A stretch of 21,177 bases of DNA from Nitrospirota bacterium (GTDB taxonomy: Bacteria; Nitrospirota; Thermodesulfovibrionia; Thermodesulfovibrionales; Magnetobacteriaceae): assembly GCA_015233485.1 (NCBI GenBank), contig JADFXO010000029.1, forward strand, positions 1-21,177, read 5' to 3'. Position numbers and translations under genes: made by a program. Positions 14,298 through 21,177 of this stretch are shown here, piece by piece (the stretch's first letter is position 1; every line of letters starts with the position of its first letter). The notes beneath the pieces are model-generated. The model ran no database searches. It worked only from the letters and a program-made list of their open reading frames with translations, and was not told the origin of the DNA.

Positions 14298-16826
14298 TTA
14301 TAAACGGATTATCTTAAGTGATTCAATCCCTCTGGCATCGATGATCTTCACGGCAACGGCCCTGCCGGGCGTAAACGGCAGTGATGTTGTGCCGCCGAAG
14401 GCCTGAATTTTTTCCTCGTCAATCTCCGCCTTTAGATTCTTCGCCAGTGTTGCCCAACCTTCTTTTTGCCCTGCCATAGGAAAGAATACCTGTGACGGGA
14501 ATAAACTCCTTCCATCATAGTCGTGATCCATCATCCACATGGCAATGTCACCCTTGCCGCCGCTTTCAACTGTCCCTGTTTTTGGATTGTAGTAATCAAA
14601 TCCCTGCACTTCTACTTTGTATTTACCATTATCTGTGCCGTTTTTTATTTCTTTCATTAATAATACATCAGGCTGACCGATAAGCCAAAAGCTTTCATTG
14701 CTGCTGCGTTTCTTTTTTAGGTCATCAGTGAGCAGATCAGCGTTCATTTGTGCTTTGAGCAGTGTTACTCCGGGCCAGTTGGTTTCGTCAATGTCTTTCG
14801 CCGCTTCCTCATCAAACTGGAACGCGCAGAATAAGACTATTTCGGCTTTAGGCTTCAAATGCTCGGCTTCTTCCAATGCAAACTCAACAGTACGCTGTTC
14901 CAGAGGCGCATGTTCGGGACCAAAACAAACCAGCACTCTCTTTGGTTTATCTTCCTTGGTTTCTGCCTCAGCCTGCAAATATCGGGTGCCGCTTATGGTC
15001 TCAACCCGCGTAAACTCAATCAGACTGCCGCCTTTGCCTCTCACGCCTGTGCGACGTAATTCATCTTTCCATTCGCTTTGTCTCAATGTTTCGCCGCTTC
15101 GTGCAACAGATGTGTCTGCTTCAATCGTTGCATCGCATCCAACATCTTCAAGTGATTTGACGACAGGCGCGGGAACGGCTTCAACGGTGAATGGGCCGGT
15201 TACTCGTCGTCTTTTATTATCAATTAATGGCTGATCGTATAGGGTTTCCTGAGGCACAGGCTCGTTGTTGGCAATACTACCCAAAGTAATATGAGGAACT
15301 TTTCTGTATTTGAAACCACTACCAACGCCTTCATTCGGATGCGCCAATTCGTAATAATCAAGATTGGCGGTCATCAATCGTTGTTTGGTTAACGCAATGG
15401 CAACTCGTGAGGTATCACAGGTAATCCAGCGGCGGCCCCATTTTTCGGCGACAAAGGCGGTTGTGCCGCTACCACAGGTGATGTCGAGAACGAGGTCTCC
15501 TGGTTCGGTGGTCATAAGGAGACAACGCTGGATGGGTAACTCAGCAGTTTGAACAACGTACGTCTTTGTTGCAGGTGGCGCGGTATTGGTCCACAACTCC
15601 ATTATGGGTGAAACTGGATAGTCGTCAAGATAGGCAATATATTGCAGCGTGTCACCCTCGTCAAATTGAGTTACACGTTTTTTAAGAATCAGTTGTTTCA
15701 TTCCATCTTCGCTGGTCTTCCAGCTCTTGCCCTTTGGTGGGGCAATTTTTTTACCATCGTAGTCAACAGTGTAAAGCCCTGTGTTGTTGAATCCTGCAGG
15801 GTAGAGAGGCAACAAGCGAAATACTCTCGCTCCTTTGGGCAAGTTCTTGTGATTTTGGATTTCTTCGTTCGCCATCTTACGGGCAACACCGTCAGGCAAT
15901 TTAACCATATTCCAGTGGTTGTCACCCTCTACATCCATCTCTGTGTATAGCTGATAAAATTTTGCAAGAGACTTATCACGACCATACCACAAAATATAAT
16001 CGCATGTATTTTCAATAAACTTCGCACCCAGCGGCATCTGTTTCTTGCGAAAAACAATCTGACCGATATAATTGTATTGGCCGAAAATTTCATCCAATAA
16101 GCATCGAATCCTATGAACATTCTCATCTGAAATCTGCACAAAAACGCTTCCACTTTCATGTAACAACTCTTTTGCCAAAAGCAACCTGTCTCTCAAATAT
16201 GTCAAATATGAATGAATACCGAGTTCCCACGTATCCCGAAATGCCTTTATCATCTCTGGTTCGGCTGTCAGGTCTTCGTCTTTACCGTCTTTCACATCCC
16301 GCTTGTTCACAAACGGCTGAAAATTACTACCGTATTTAATACCGTAGGGAGGGTCAAAATAGATCATCTGAACTTTGCCGCCCATACCTTCTTTTTCCAA
16401 GAGGGAATTCATCACTAACAGGCTGTCACCAGAGATAAGACGGTTACTCCAGTTTTCTTTATGCTTGTAAAACTCAATGGCTTCACGAAGGGGCTTTTTA
16501 TCTATTTCAAACAGAGAGGGCTGTCTATCTAATTCTTTTTCTTTCCTGACTGTTTCGATAATCCGCCTGGGATCTATTCGTCCATGCACATGAAGACTGA
16601 CAGTTGGAACTTCAAAGCTGACATGTTCCGCCTTTCCTGCCCATTGCAGTTGAGGGTCAAGATGAGGGTCATACTGGTATATTTTCTTCTTATGACCACC
16701 ATTATCCGTGTGAGAGTCAACAAGCCCCACTGGCGGATTATTGAGCCGTTTCTTATCATCATGTTTGTATTGCTCAATAGGCTTTTTTGAAGCCTTGGTT
16801 GAAGTCTTTATTGTTTTCTCAGCCAT
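14298..16826 (-). CDS. Type III-like DNA adenine methyltransferase, Mod subunit
   Basis: An 842-residue site-specific N6-adenine methyltransferase of the beta-class order: the catalytic DPPY (158-161, in MIYFDPPYGIKYGSN) comes first, and the SAM-binding motif DITCGSGTTAFVAEKWGRRWITCD (448-471) comes later. The stretch between them holds the target-recognition region. The long C-terminal third (about 500-842), with a late LIGQPDVLLMKEI segment, is typical of large Type III-like Mod proteins. It methylates the recognition site and provides DNA recognition for Res. It is the first gene of the operon, with a strong promoter about 14 bases upstream of the ATG at 16826 and AGGA as ribosome-binding site. 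It looks intact. Confidence 0.93.
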   Translation of the reverse strand: MAEKTIKTSTKASKKPIEQYKHDDKKRLNNPPVGLVDSHTDNGGHKKKIYQYDPHLDPQLQWAGKAEHVSFEVPTVSLHVHGRIDPRRIIETVRKEKELDRQPSLFEIDKKPLREAIEFYKHKENWSNRLISGDSLLVMNSLLEKEGMGGKVQMIYFDPPYGIKYGSNFQPFVNKRDVKDGKDEDLTAEPEMIKAFRDTWELGIHSYLTYLRDRLLLAKELLHESGSVFVQISDENVHRIRCLLDEIFGQYNYIGQIVFRKKQMPLGAKFIENTCDYILWYGRDKSLAKFYQLYTEMDVEGDNHWNMVKLPDGVARKMANEEIQNHKNLPKGARVFRLLPLYPAGFNNTGLYTVDYDGKKIAPPKGKSWKTSEDGMKQLILKKRVTQFDEGDTLQYIAYLDDYPVSPIMELWTNTAPPATKTYVVQTAELPIQRCLLMTTEPGDLVLDITCGSGTTAFVAEKWGRRWITCDTSRVAIALTKQRLMTANLDYYELAHPNEGVGSGFKYRKVPHITLGSIANNEPVPQETLYDQPLIDNKRRRVTGPFTVEAVPAPVVKSLEDVGCDATIEADTSVARSGETLRQSEWKDELRRTGVRGKGGSLIEFTRVETISGTRYLQAEAETKEDKPKRVLVCFGPEHAPLEQRTVEFALEEAEHLKPKAEIVLFCAFQFDEEAAKDIDETNWPGVTLLKAQMNADLLTDDLKKKRSSNESFWLIGQPDVLLMKEIKNGTDNGKYKVEVQGFDYYNPKTGTVESGGKGDIAMWMMDHDYDGRSLFPSQVFFPMAGQKEGWATLAKNLKAEIDEEKIQAFGGTTSLPFTPGRAVAVKIIDARGIESLKIIRL

Positions 16827-16846
16827 ATGGCAATCATCCTGCTTCT

Positions 16847-16875
16847 ACTATAATTAAAGCAAACCCCATTGTCAA
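16847..16875 (-). promoter_or_regulatory. Sigma70-type promoter of the mod-res operon
   Basis: The minus strand has a perfect -35 TTGACA (16875-16870), a 17-base spacer and a -10 TATAGT (16852-16847). Transcription should start near 16840, leaving a leader of about 14 bases before the mod ATG. Confidence 0.75.
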
Positions 16876-16897
16876 CCACAATAGTCAGGAGTTCCCC

Positions 16898-16922
16898 AAA
16901 ATAAATTATCCAAAAGGGATAA
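16898..16922 (-). terminator. Possible terminator between tauE and mod
   Basis: On the minus strand TTATCC pairs with GGATAA (16922-16917 with 16911-16906) around a 5-base loop, followed by TTTATTTT. The stem is short and AT-rich. It lies just upstream of the mod promoter and would insulate mod from tauE. The remainder, 16923-17080, holds nothing I recognise. Confidence 0.35.
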
Positions 16923-17080
16923 CCCAAGCTCCGATATAGGAATGTACACCTTTCCCCCTCACTCCGCGACAAAAAATTGTATCCACCATGATTGCCTTTA
17001 GCGGGCAGCATGAAGCTAATGAATAAGATTATCCTTTGACTGCATCCTGGAATCAAAACAGAAATGTCCCATGTATCATA

Positions 17081-17869
17081 TCAAAAATTTAAAACATCCA
17101 TCCACATGCGGATTGTTGCTACGGTTATCACGATCGCGAGGGCTTTTCTCAGAATCGGGGCCGGGATTTTCTTTGTAAACCCCGCGCAAATTCTCGCCGC
17201 CGGTATTGCGCTTACTACTACGGCCGCCGTCATTATATATGGAACCTGTCCGGTTATAAGCTTTCCTATTGCCCCGGATATTGACGCGACGAAGGCTATC
17301 CCCAATGTGCTTCCGATTGCGACCTTCGTCGGGATTTTTTGTAAATAAATCATCAAAGGCGTAAATATATACGCCCCCGGCGCTCCAACCATTCCTCCGA
17401 CAAATCCTAACGTCGAAGAAATCAGGACGGCTTTCGGTTTGCTGAACTTTATATTCTCCAAAATTATCTCTTCGTCCGATTCCTTATTCGGCAATAACAT
17501 TACGACCGCCGCAAAGGATGACATTAGGGCAAATATCAACAGAAGCGTTTTGCTCGACGAACTATTTGAGTATACAGCGCCAAAAAAAGCGGCAACCACG
17601 GCGGTAACTCCCATTATCACTACCAGACTCTTTAAGACGAGATTATTTTTGTTCTGCACCGACAACCCCGCAAGTGACGACGCAAACACTACAATTATTG
17701 TAATCCCCGATACCGCTTTCATGTCGAGCGCTCCCACCCCTATCAATGGTGGAATGTATAACAGCATCGGCACAAGGACTATTGCCCCTCCTAACCCCAA
17801 AAGCCCTGAAAGCCCCCCTCCGGCTGCCCCAATTAAAAATAACGTCGCCAACATACTTACAGAAACCAT
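17081..17869 (-). CDS. Sulfite exporter TauE/SafE family permease
   Basis: A 262-residue inner-membrane protein with about 7-8 hydrophobic segments in two inverted halves. Each half begins with the family glycine-rich motif: AAGGGLSGLLGLGGAIVLVP (about 15-34) and GFVGGMVGAPGAYIFTP. TauE/SafE proteins export sulfite, sulfoacetate or other organic anions; the substrate cannot be assigned here. The start at 17869 has only a G-run (AGGGGGG) upstream. A much better ribosome-binding site (AGGAGG) precedes a 14-codon frame that overlaps this start. A promoter lies at 17940-17967. It is unrelated to the restriction operon downstream. Confidence 0.88.
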   Translation of the reverse strand: MVSVSMLATLFLIGAAGGGLSGLLGLGGAIVLVPMLLYIPPLIGVGALDMKAVSGITIIVVFASSLAGLSVQNKNNLVLKSLVVIMGVTAVVAAFFGAVYSNSSSSKTLLLIFALMSSFAAVVMLLPNKESDEEIILENIKFSKPKAVLISSTLGFVGGMVGAPGAYIFTPLMIYLQKIPTKVAIGSTLGIAFVASISGAIGKLITGQVPYIMTAAVVVSAIPAARICAGFTKKIPAPILRKALAIVITVATIRMWMDVLNF

Positions 17870-17901
17870 TTCATCCCCCCTGCCTCGCGGGCCGCAATCA
17901 T
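17857..17901 (-). CDS. 14-codon upstream reading frame overlapping the tauE start
   Basis: AGGAGG (17913-17908) lies 6 bases before an ATG at 17901. This opens a 14-codon frame (MIAAREAGGMKWFL) ending in a TAA at 17859-17857, 11 bases past the first base of the tauE ATG and in another frame. The spacing is ideal, so ribosomes should initiate here. It may be a leader peptide that couples or tunes tauE translation. It could instead be chance; no homology can be judged at this length. Confidence 0.45.
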   Translation of the reverse strand: MIAAREAGGMKWFL

Positions 17902-17939
17902 TTGAAGCCTCCTGTAGTTGTCAATAAACACTCTGATAC

Positions 17940-17967
17940 ACTATATTAAGAGAATGCGGCAAGTCAA
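17940..17967 (-). promoter_or_regulatory. Sigma70-type promoter of tauE
   Basis: The minus strand shows TTGACT (17967-17962), a 16-base spacer and TATAGT (17945-17940). The expected start, near 17933, leaves a leader of about 64 bases containing the small upstream frame. A second TTGACA further down has no matching -10. Confidence 0.6.
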
Positions 17968-18142
17968 CCTAAATCCAACATCAAAGTAAGACGCGGCTGC
18001 CGTCGACAATGTCTTTGCAAGGCCATAGGGAGAAAATTATTTTGATCCCCACACTAAACCTTTTTGTAATTCGTGGTGTCTAAATCATAGTAAAAACCAA
18101 TATCTATTGGTGAAACTAACGAACATCAAAAGGAGAAATGGA

Positions 18143-18757
18143 ATGATGAGACCGAAGCTATATCTTCTGGCAGTGGTCGTGGCAGGTTTATTTATCTTTG
18201 GGCAAAGCGTATATGCCTTTAACGGGCCTGGCAACTTTAGCGGATTTGGCGGACATGCCGGTTTTGCCGGTAAGATGCTGCATTTTAAGGAAAGCCCTTT
18301 TGTGGTAGGCAGTGATGGCACATCTTACATAGCATCCCTTAATCCCGTTGATAACACCACGACTCCGGCGAACATCACTACAAACTTAGTGGCGATTACC
18401 TCCGCGGGGGCAAAGCAGTCCGTTACGTTAAATGGTATGGTCAGGAAGCTTGTTATAGGGCAAGGCACCTCATCCAACAATTATCTTGTTGCCGCAGCTG
18501 TTGTCAAATCGAGTACGACAGCCAGTCCTTCGACGGTGTTATACATAGTGTCGCTGCCATTTAACCAAAGCGCAACGCCGGCATCTGTCAGTTTAGAGGG
18601 TGTGAGGGCGTCAAGGCCTGAGATCGTAAACGGCAACATCTATATAACCACGACGGTCTGGGCTGCCAACACTACCAAGGGCGGCACACCTACCAAAACC
18701 TCATATTTGTACGTCGTTAGTTTAAGCGGCGCTATAGTCTCGCAGGTATCGTATTAG
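18143..18757 (+). CDS. Secreted beta-repeat protein of unknown function
   Basis: The only plus-strand gene. The ATG at 18143 has GGAG 7 bases upstream, which supports this start over the TTG at 18107, and gives 204 residues. A signal peptide is clear: MMRPK, a hydrophobic core, and cleavage after VYA near residue 24. The mature part is rich in Thr, Ser, Asn and Ala, has no cysteine, and opens with a Gly/Phe-rich stretch. It then shows about three similar beta segments of 45-60 residues, with recurring cores TNLVAITSAG, TVLYIVSLPF and SYLYVVSLSG. The last segment breaks off after about 20 residues, so the chain could be truncated. I recognise no family. It stands alone, between tauE (divergent) and the iron-sulfur fusion gene (convergent). 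Confidence 0.7.
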   Translation: MMRPKLYLLAVVVAGLFIFGQSVYAFNGPGNFSGFGGHAGFAGKMLHFKESPFVVGSDGTSYIASLNPVDNTTTPANITTNLVAITSAGAKQSVTLNGMVRKLVIGQGTSSNNYLVAAAVVKSSTTASPSTVLYIVSLPFNQSATPASVSLEGVRASRPEIVNGNIYITTTVWAANTTKGGTPTKTSYLYVVSLSGAIVSQVSY

Positions 18758-18769
18758 GCTTATCTCCAA

Positions 18770-18813
18770 GGGAGGCGGTTGTGGTTTCTGCAGTCGTCTC
18801 CCCTCACCACAAC
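18770..18813 (+). other. Two interlocking 8-bp stems after the secreted protein gene
   Basis: Stem A pairs 18770-18777 with 18795-18802 (8 bp, one G-U). Stem B pairs 18778-18785 with 18806-18813 (8 bp, perfect). The arms interleave, so the two hairpins exclude each other unless a pseudoknot forms. They begin 13 bases past the stop codon. No T-run follows directly. Confidence 0.4.
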
Positions 18814-18882
18814 AGCTTAACGAAGGATGCACCTGGCCTTACATAACTTACAGCGACGCAACCTTTACCGTGAAAATCCTAT

Positions 18883-18931
18883 TGTCTTAAGACACAAAAC
18901 CCCCCTTACCGTCTTTGTCAGTTTTTTTTTT
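18883..18931 (+). terminator. Possible terminator with a ten-T run
   Basis: A 12-base perfect palindrome (TGTCTTAAGACA, 18883-18894) is followed by a possible bulged 6-bp stem (18891-18897 with 18914-18919) and ten T residues (18922-18931). This could end transcription from the secreted protein gene. The stem is weak. The rest of 18758-18969 holds nothing further. Confidence 0.35.
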
Positions 18932-18969
18932 GCGATGATACTATGCCTTCTTCCTTTTAGGATGGTCTT

Positions 18970-20514
18970 TTAACCCTTTAAAATCATCCGGTTGGTTTTT
19001 GAGCGAGTCTCGCCGATTGGTGTAACCCTTATGGCCGGTTTGTCATGCACGGGGCATTTGTTTTCGCATATGCCGCACCCCACACACAGCTGTGTATCCA
19101 CGATGGGGCGTTTGAATTTTCTGACAGTCCCGTCTCTTAATATCAGTTCCTCCTCCTTAAACCATATCGCCTTTGGCGACGTCGGACACACCTCCTCACA
19201 CACGATACAGTCAACATTCATTGACCAGGGCAGACACCTGCCGTGGTCGTAAAACGCGGTGCCTATCTTCGTAGGTTTTATATCCGGCTTCTTTCCAATC
19301 TTCTTCTCCACCGTAAGAGGCATAATTGCCCCCGTTGGGCAGACATGCCCGCAGAGGACACAGTTGTACTCACAGTAGCCTATCTTATTGTGCAAAACCG
19401 GACTCCATAACCCCTCAAGGCCGCCTTCAAAAAGCGCCGGCTGAATGACGTTTGTCGGGCATACCCTCATGCACTGCCCGCACTTTATACAGCGCCGCAG
19501 AAAATCATCCTCGTCTATCGACCCGGGCGGACGAATCAGGCCGTTTTGCGGCAGGTTCTTTCCATTAACCGAGCTTCTCATCATAGGGAATAAAACTGCC
19601 GCGCCGACTACCGTCTCAATCAACCGCCTCCTGTTCACATCAACAGGCCGGTGAACCGAACTTGCCTCTCTGGACAAGCCATAGTGAATCGCCCCCTCAG
19701 GGCACTCCTCTACACATGTCATGCACAGGTGGCATTCGCTGTATCTCAACTGCCCGTGCGGTTCACATCCCCCGTGGCAATATCTCAGGCACCTCTGGCA
19801 GTCCGTGCATTTGTCAACATCGCGGCGAATTCGCAGCACCGACGCCATAGACAATACCCCCATAAACGCCCCCAATGGACATAGCACACGGCACCAGAAC
19901 CGAGTTATAAACCTGTTCGCTGCAAGTATCAGCAAAAATATAACCGACACCAGCACACCACCAATAAATAACGGCTGTTTGATATAAATCCCACCCGATA
20001 TGTAATTGGCCGCCGGATATATGCCAATGGTAAAGGAACGCGTCAAAAGGGCAATCGGGTCAAACAGCCCCACCTGCAAGGCGCCAAAGAGGGCCAATAC
20101 AACAAGCGCCGCCAGTATGTAGTATTTAACGCGGTATAAGTCTCTGTAGGCGTTTGTCTTGTAATCGTCAACGGCACGGCGTTTGTTGAACAGATGGCTT
20201 ATCCACTGGTTTAATATGCCAAACGGACACACCCATGAGCAAAAGAACCGCCCGAAAAATATCGTTGGAATTATTATCAAAAGGGAAAGCGCAAGCCCCT
20301 TGTATACGGTAAAACTCGTGAAAAATGCCGCGAACGCCACAAGCGGGTCAAGCTCTAAAAACAGCGGCGTCTCATATCCTTTTAGATGCCGGAAGTTAGT
20401 TATGTAAAGCAATATCAAAAACAAGGCGAAAAACAATACTGAATAAACCCTCCGTACGTTTACAAGCGTTACGAGTTTTTTGAGTTCACGGGGCGGTTTC
20501 ATTGCTGGTTTCAT
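18970..20514 (-). CDS. NapH-NapG-like membrane ferredoxin fusion
   Basis: A 514-residue electron-transfer protein. Residues about 20-220 hold four to five membrane segments of the NapH/NosR type, with the paired motifs FCSWVCPFG (Cys92, Cys96) and WCRVLCPLG (Cys208, Cys212). Ferredoxin motifs follow at 236-246, 261-271, 342-352, 381-392, 436-443 and 477-487, so up to six [4Fe-4S] clusters. Between the second and third is NRRRLIETVVGAAVLFP (about 294-310), which looks like a NapG-style twin-arginine signal now internal. It could carry the C-terminal four-cluster part across the membrane. It probably passes quinol electrons to a periplasmic partner. It overlaps the DUF362 gene by 4 bp (ATGA). 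Confidence 0.85.
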   Translation of the reverse strand: MKPAMKPPRELKKLVTLVNVRRVYSVLFFALFLILLYITNFRHLKGYETPLFLELDPLVAFAAFFTSFTVYKGLALSLLIIIPTIFFGRFFCSWVCPFGILNQWISHLFNKRRAVDDYKTNAYRDLYRVKYYILAALVVLALFGALQVGLFDPIALLTRSFTIGIYPAANYISGGIYIKQPLFIGGVLVSVIFLLILAANRFITRFWCRVLCPLGAFMGVLSMASVLRIRRDVDKCTDCQRCLRYCHGGCEPHGQLRYSECHLCMTCVEECPEGAIHYGLSREASSVHRPVDVNRRRLIETVVGAAVLFPMMRSSVNGKNLPQNGLIRPPGSIDEDDFLRRCIKCGQCMRVCPTNVIQPALFEGGLEGLWSPVLHNKIGYCEYNCVLCGHVCPTGAIMPLTVEKKIGKKPDIKPTKIGTAFYDHGRCLPWSMNVDCIVCEEVCPTSPKAIWFKEEELILRDGTVRKFKRPIVDTQLCVGCGICENKCPVHDKPAIRVTPIGETRSKTNRMILKG

Positions 20515-21177
20515 ACAGAAAACTCAACCGTGTTGAGGGATTTCCAATCGGACGTGCCAACGCCACGCAGCTCCGCCATCTGAATATACGGCACATCAGT
20601 GACCTTTAGATCTAAAAAAGAGAGAGTGAACGTGTCAATAGCAACATAGTCGGTGCCGGCGATTATCGTATCTCCCTGCGCTACATCTGAGATACTGCCT
20701 CCGGTCGGACCGTTTGTCCTGAGTACGCGGGTGGCATCCATTATCGTAAGTGTGGGTCTTATGGCAGCGGCAAGGTCTGCGATAGAGACGTTTATATCCT
20801 GATGGAGACGGTTTCTCTGCCCACCAAGGGTACCGTATAAGTTTTTCATGGAAAGCGTACACTTGCTCAGGGAATGGTGTTTAGCAACTGGTATATTAAT
20901 CATCTTATCTACCTGATGATAGAAAGCTGCCACCGGCCATATTTTCAGGAGTTCGCCTTTTAATTCGGTATCAAAAAAATCATTCCCTGTGGTGAATTTC
21001 ACCAGCCCTCCGGCCTTTAAAACGGCCGATTCTATCCCTGAACGCGCAAAACTCCTGTACGGGTCGTTTATTGAGACGTCCGTCACCCATACCGACGCCG
21101 CCCTCGCCTCGATACAGAGCCGTACGACGGCGGCAACCACATCGGGATTGGTATTGGCGGCAAGCTCAGGCTGCCGG
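20511..21177 (-). CDS. DUF362 family protein, 5' end outside the window
   Basis: The frame stays open to the right edge (21177), with in-frame residues PELAANTNPDVV before the GTG at 21140. The true start is therefore off the window and that GTG is not the start. The visible 221 or so residues match DUF362. They include TNPDVVAAVVRLCIEARAASVWVTD, VDKMINIPVAKHHSLSKCTLSMKNLYGTLGG (about 80-110 residues in from the GTG), a LTIMDATRVLRTNGPTGGSI segment, and DYVAIDTF near the C-terminus. DUF362 proteins often accompany ferredoxin-rich membrane proteins in anaerobes; their reaction is unknown. Translation is coupled by the ATGA overlap to the NapH-NapG-like gene, so the two products probably form one redox unit. 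Confidence 0.85.
   Translation of the reverse strand, partial: RQPELAANTNPDVVAAVVRLCIEARAASVWVTDVSINDPYRSFARSGIESAVLKAGGLVKFTTGNDFFDTELKGELLKIWPVAAFYHQVDKMINIPVAKHHSLSKCTLSMKNLYGTLGGQRNRLHQDINVSIADLAAAIRPTLTIMDATRVLRTNGPTGGSISDVAQGDTIIAGTDYVAIDTFTLSFLDLKVTDVPYIQMAELRGVGTSDWKSLNTVEFSV

Noticed and set aside
16808..17056. 82-codon minus-strand frame upstream of mod
   Set aside because: It overlaps the mod start and spans the mod promoter and the possible terminator. It has no ribosome-binding site or recognisable domain, so it reads as chance open frame.
17902..18142. Possible riboswitch (c-di-GMP type) before the secreted protein gene
   Set aside because: I found none of the conserved GEMM core motifs and no long paired stem framing them. 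Only weak promoter-like hexamers (TTGTAA, CATAGT) are present.
18758..18890. Shifted-frame continuation of the secreted protein containing KGGGCGFC, reminiscent of sorting tails
   Set aside because: The shifted frame does not continue the beta repeat, and no slip site or clean join is visible. The G-rich stretch is better explained by the hairpin arms.

Overview
The window looks like a chromosomal segment of a Gram-negative anaerobe or microaerophile. Three features point this way: a NapH/NapG-type iron-sulfur membrane protein beside a DUF362 protein, a heme cluster containing an anaerobic radical SAM heme synthase, and an HflX with a long N-terminal extension. I lean towards Nitrospirota or a Desulfobacterota-like lineage. 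This is inferred from protein character only, because no rRNA or other taxonomic marker is present. Almost everything is on the minus strand; the only convincing plus-strand gene is a small secreted protein at 18143-18757.

Layout from left to right, with the minus-strand blocks transcribed right to left. 110-655 is a hicB-hicA toxin-antitoxin pair. 793-1821 is an exported YncE-like beta-propeller. 1897-3561 is ilvD, ending in a strong GNRA-capped hairpin. 3608-3832 is a YdcH/DUF465 small coiled-coil protein. 3902-10128 is a compact block that reads hflX, ahbD-like radical SAM, hemE, hemH, hemG(hemY type). Within it hflX/ahbD and ahbD/hemE overlap, and a REP-like palindrome separates hemE from hemH. 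10199-16826 is a Type III restriction-modification operon with its own sigma70-like promoter. Two accessory reading frames lie between mod and res: a DUF1828/DUF1829-type protein, and a small gene split by one in-frame TAA. 17081-17869 is a TauE/SafE permease preceded by a ribosome-binding-site-led 14-codon upstream frame. 18143-18757 is an orphan secreted beta-repeat protein. 18970-20514 is a NapH-NapG-like fusion, overlapping by ATGA a DUF362 gene that runs off the right edge.

Two sets of genes appear to work together. In the heme block, HemE makes coproporphyrinogen III. A HemY/CgoX-type oxidase and a ferrochelatase can oxidise and metallate it. An AhbD-like radical SAM enzyme can decarboxylate Fe-coproporphyrin III to heme b. 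Together they would form a coproporphyrin-dependent route finished by AhbD instead of ChdC/HemQ. The second set is the restriction-modification operon, which seems more AT-rich than its housekeeping flanks and is probably an acquired defence module inserted between hflX and tauE.

No intergenic stretch exceeds about 275 bases. The longest is 17902-18142, which holds the divergent upstream regions of tauE and the secreted protein gene. The others are 16827-17080 (mod promoter, possible tauE terminator), 18758-18969 (hairpins and a T-run), 656-792 (hicB promoter and inverted repeat) and 1-109 (possible hicA terminator). I see no tRNA, rRNA, CRISPR array, transposase or insertion sequence.
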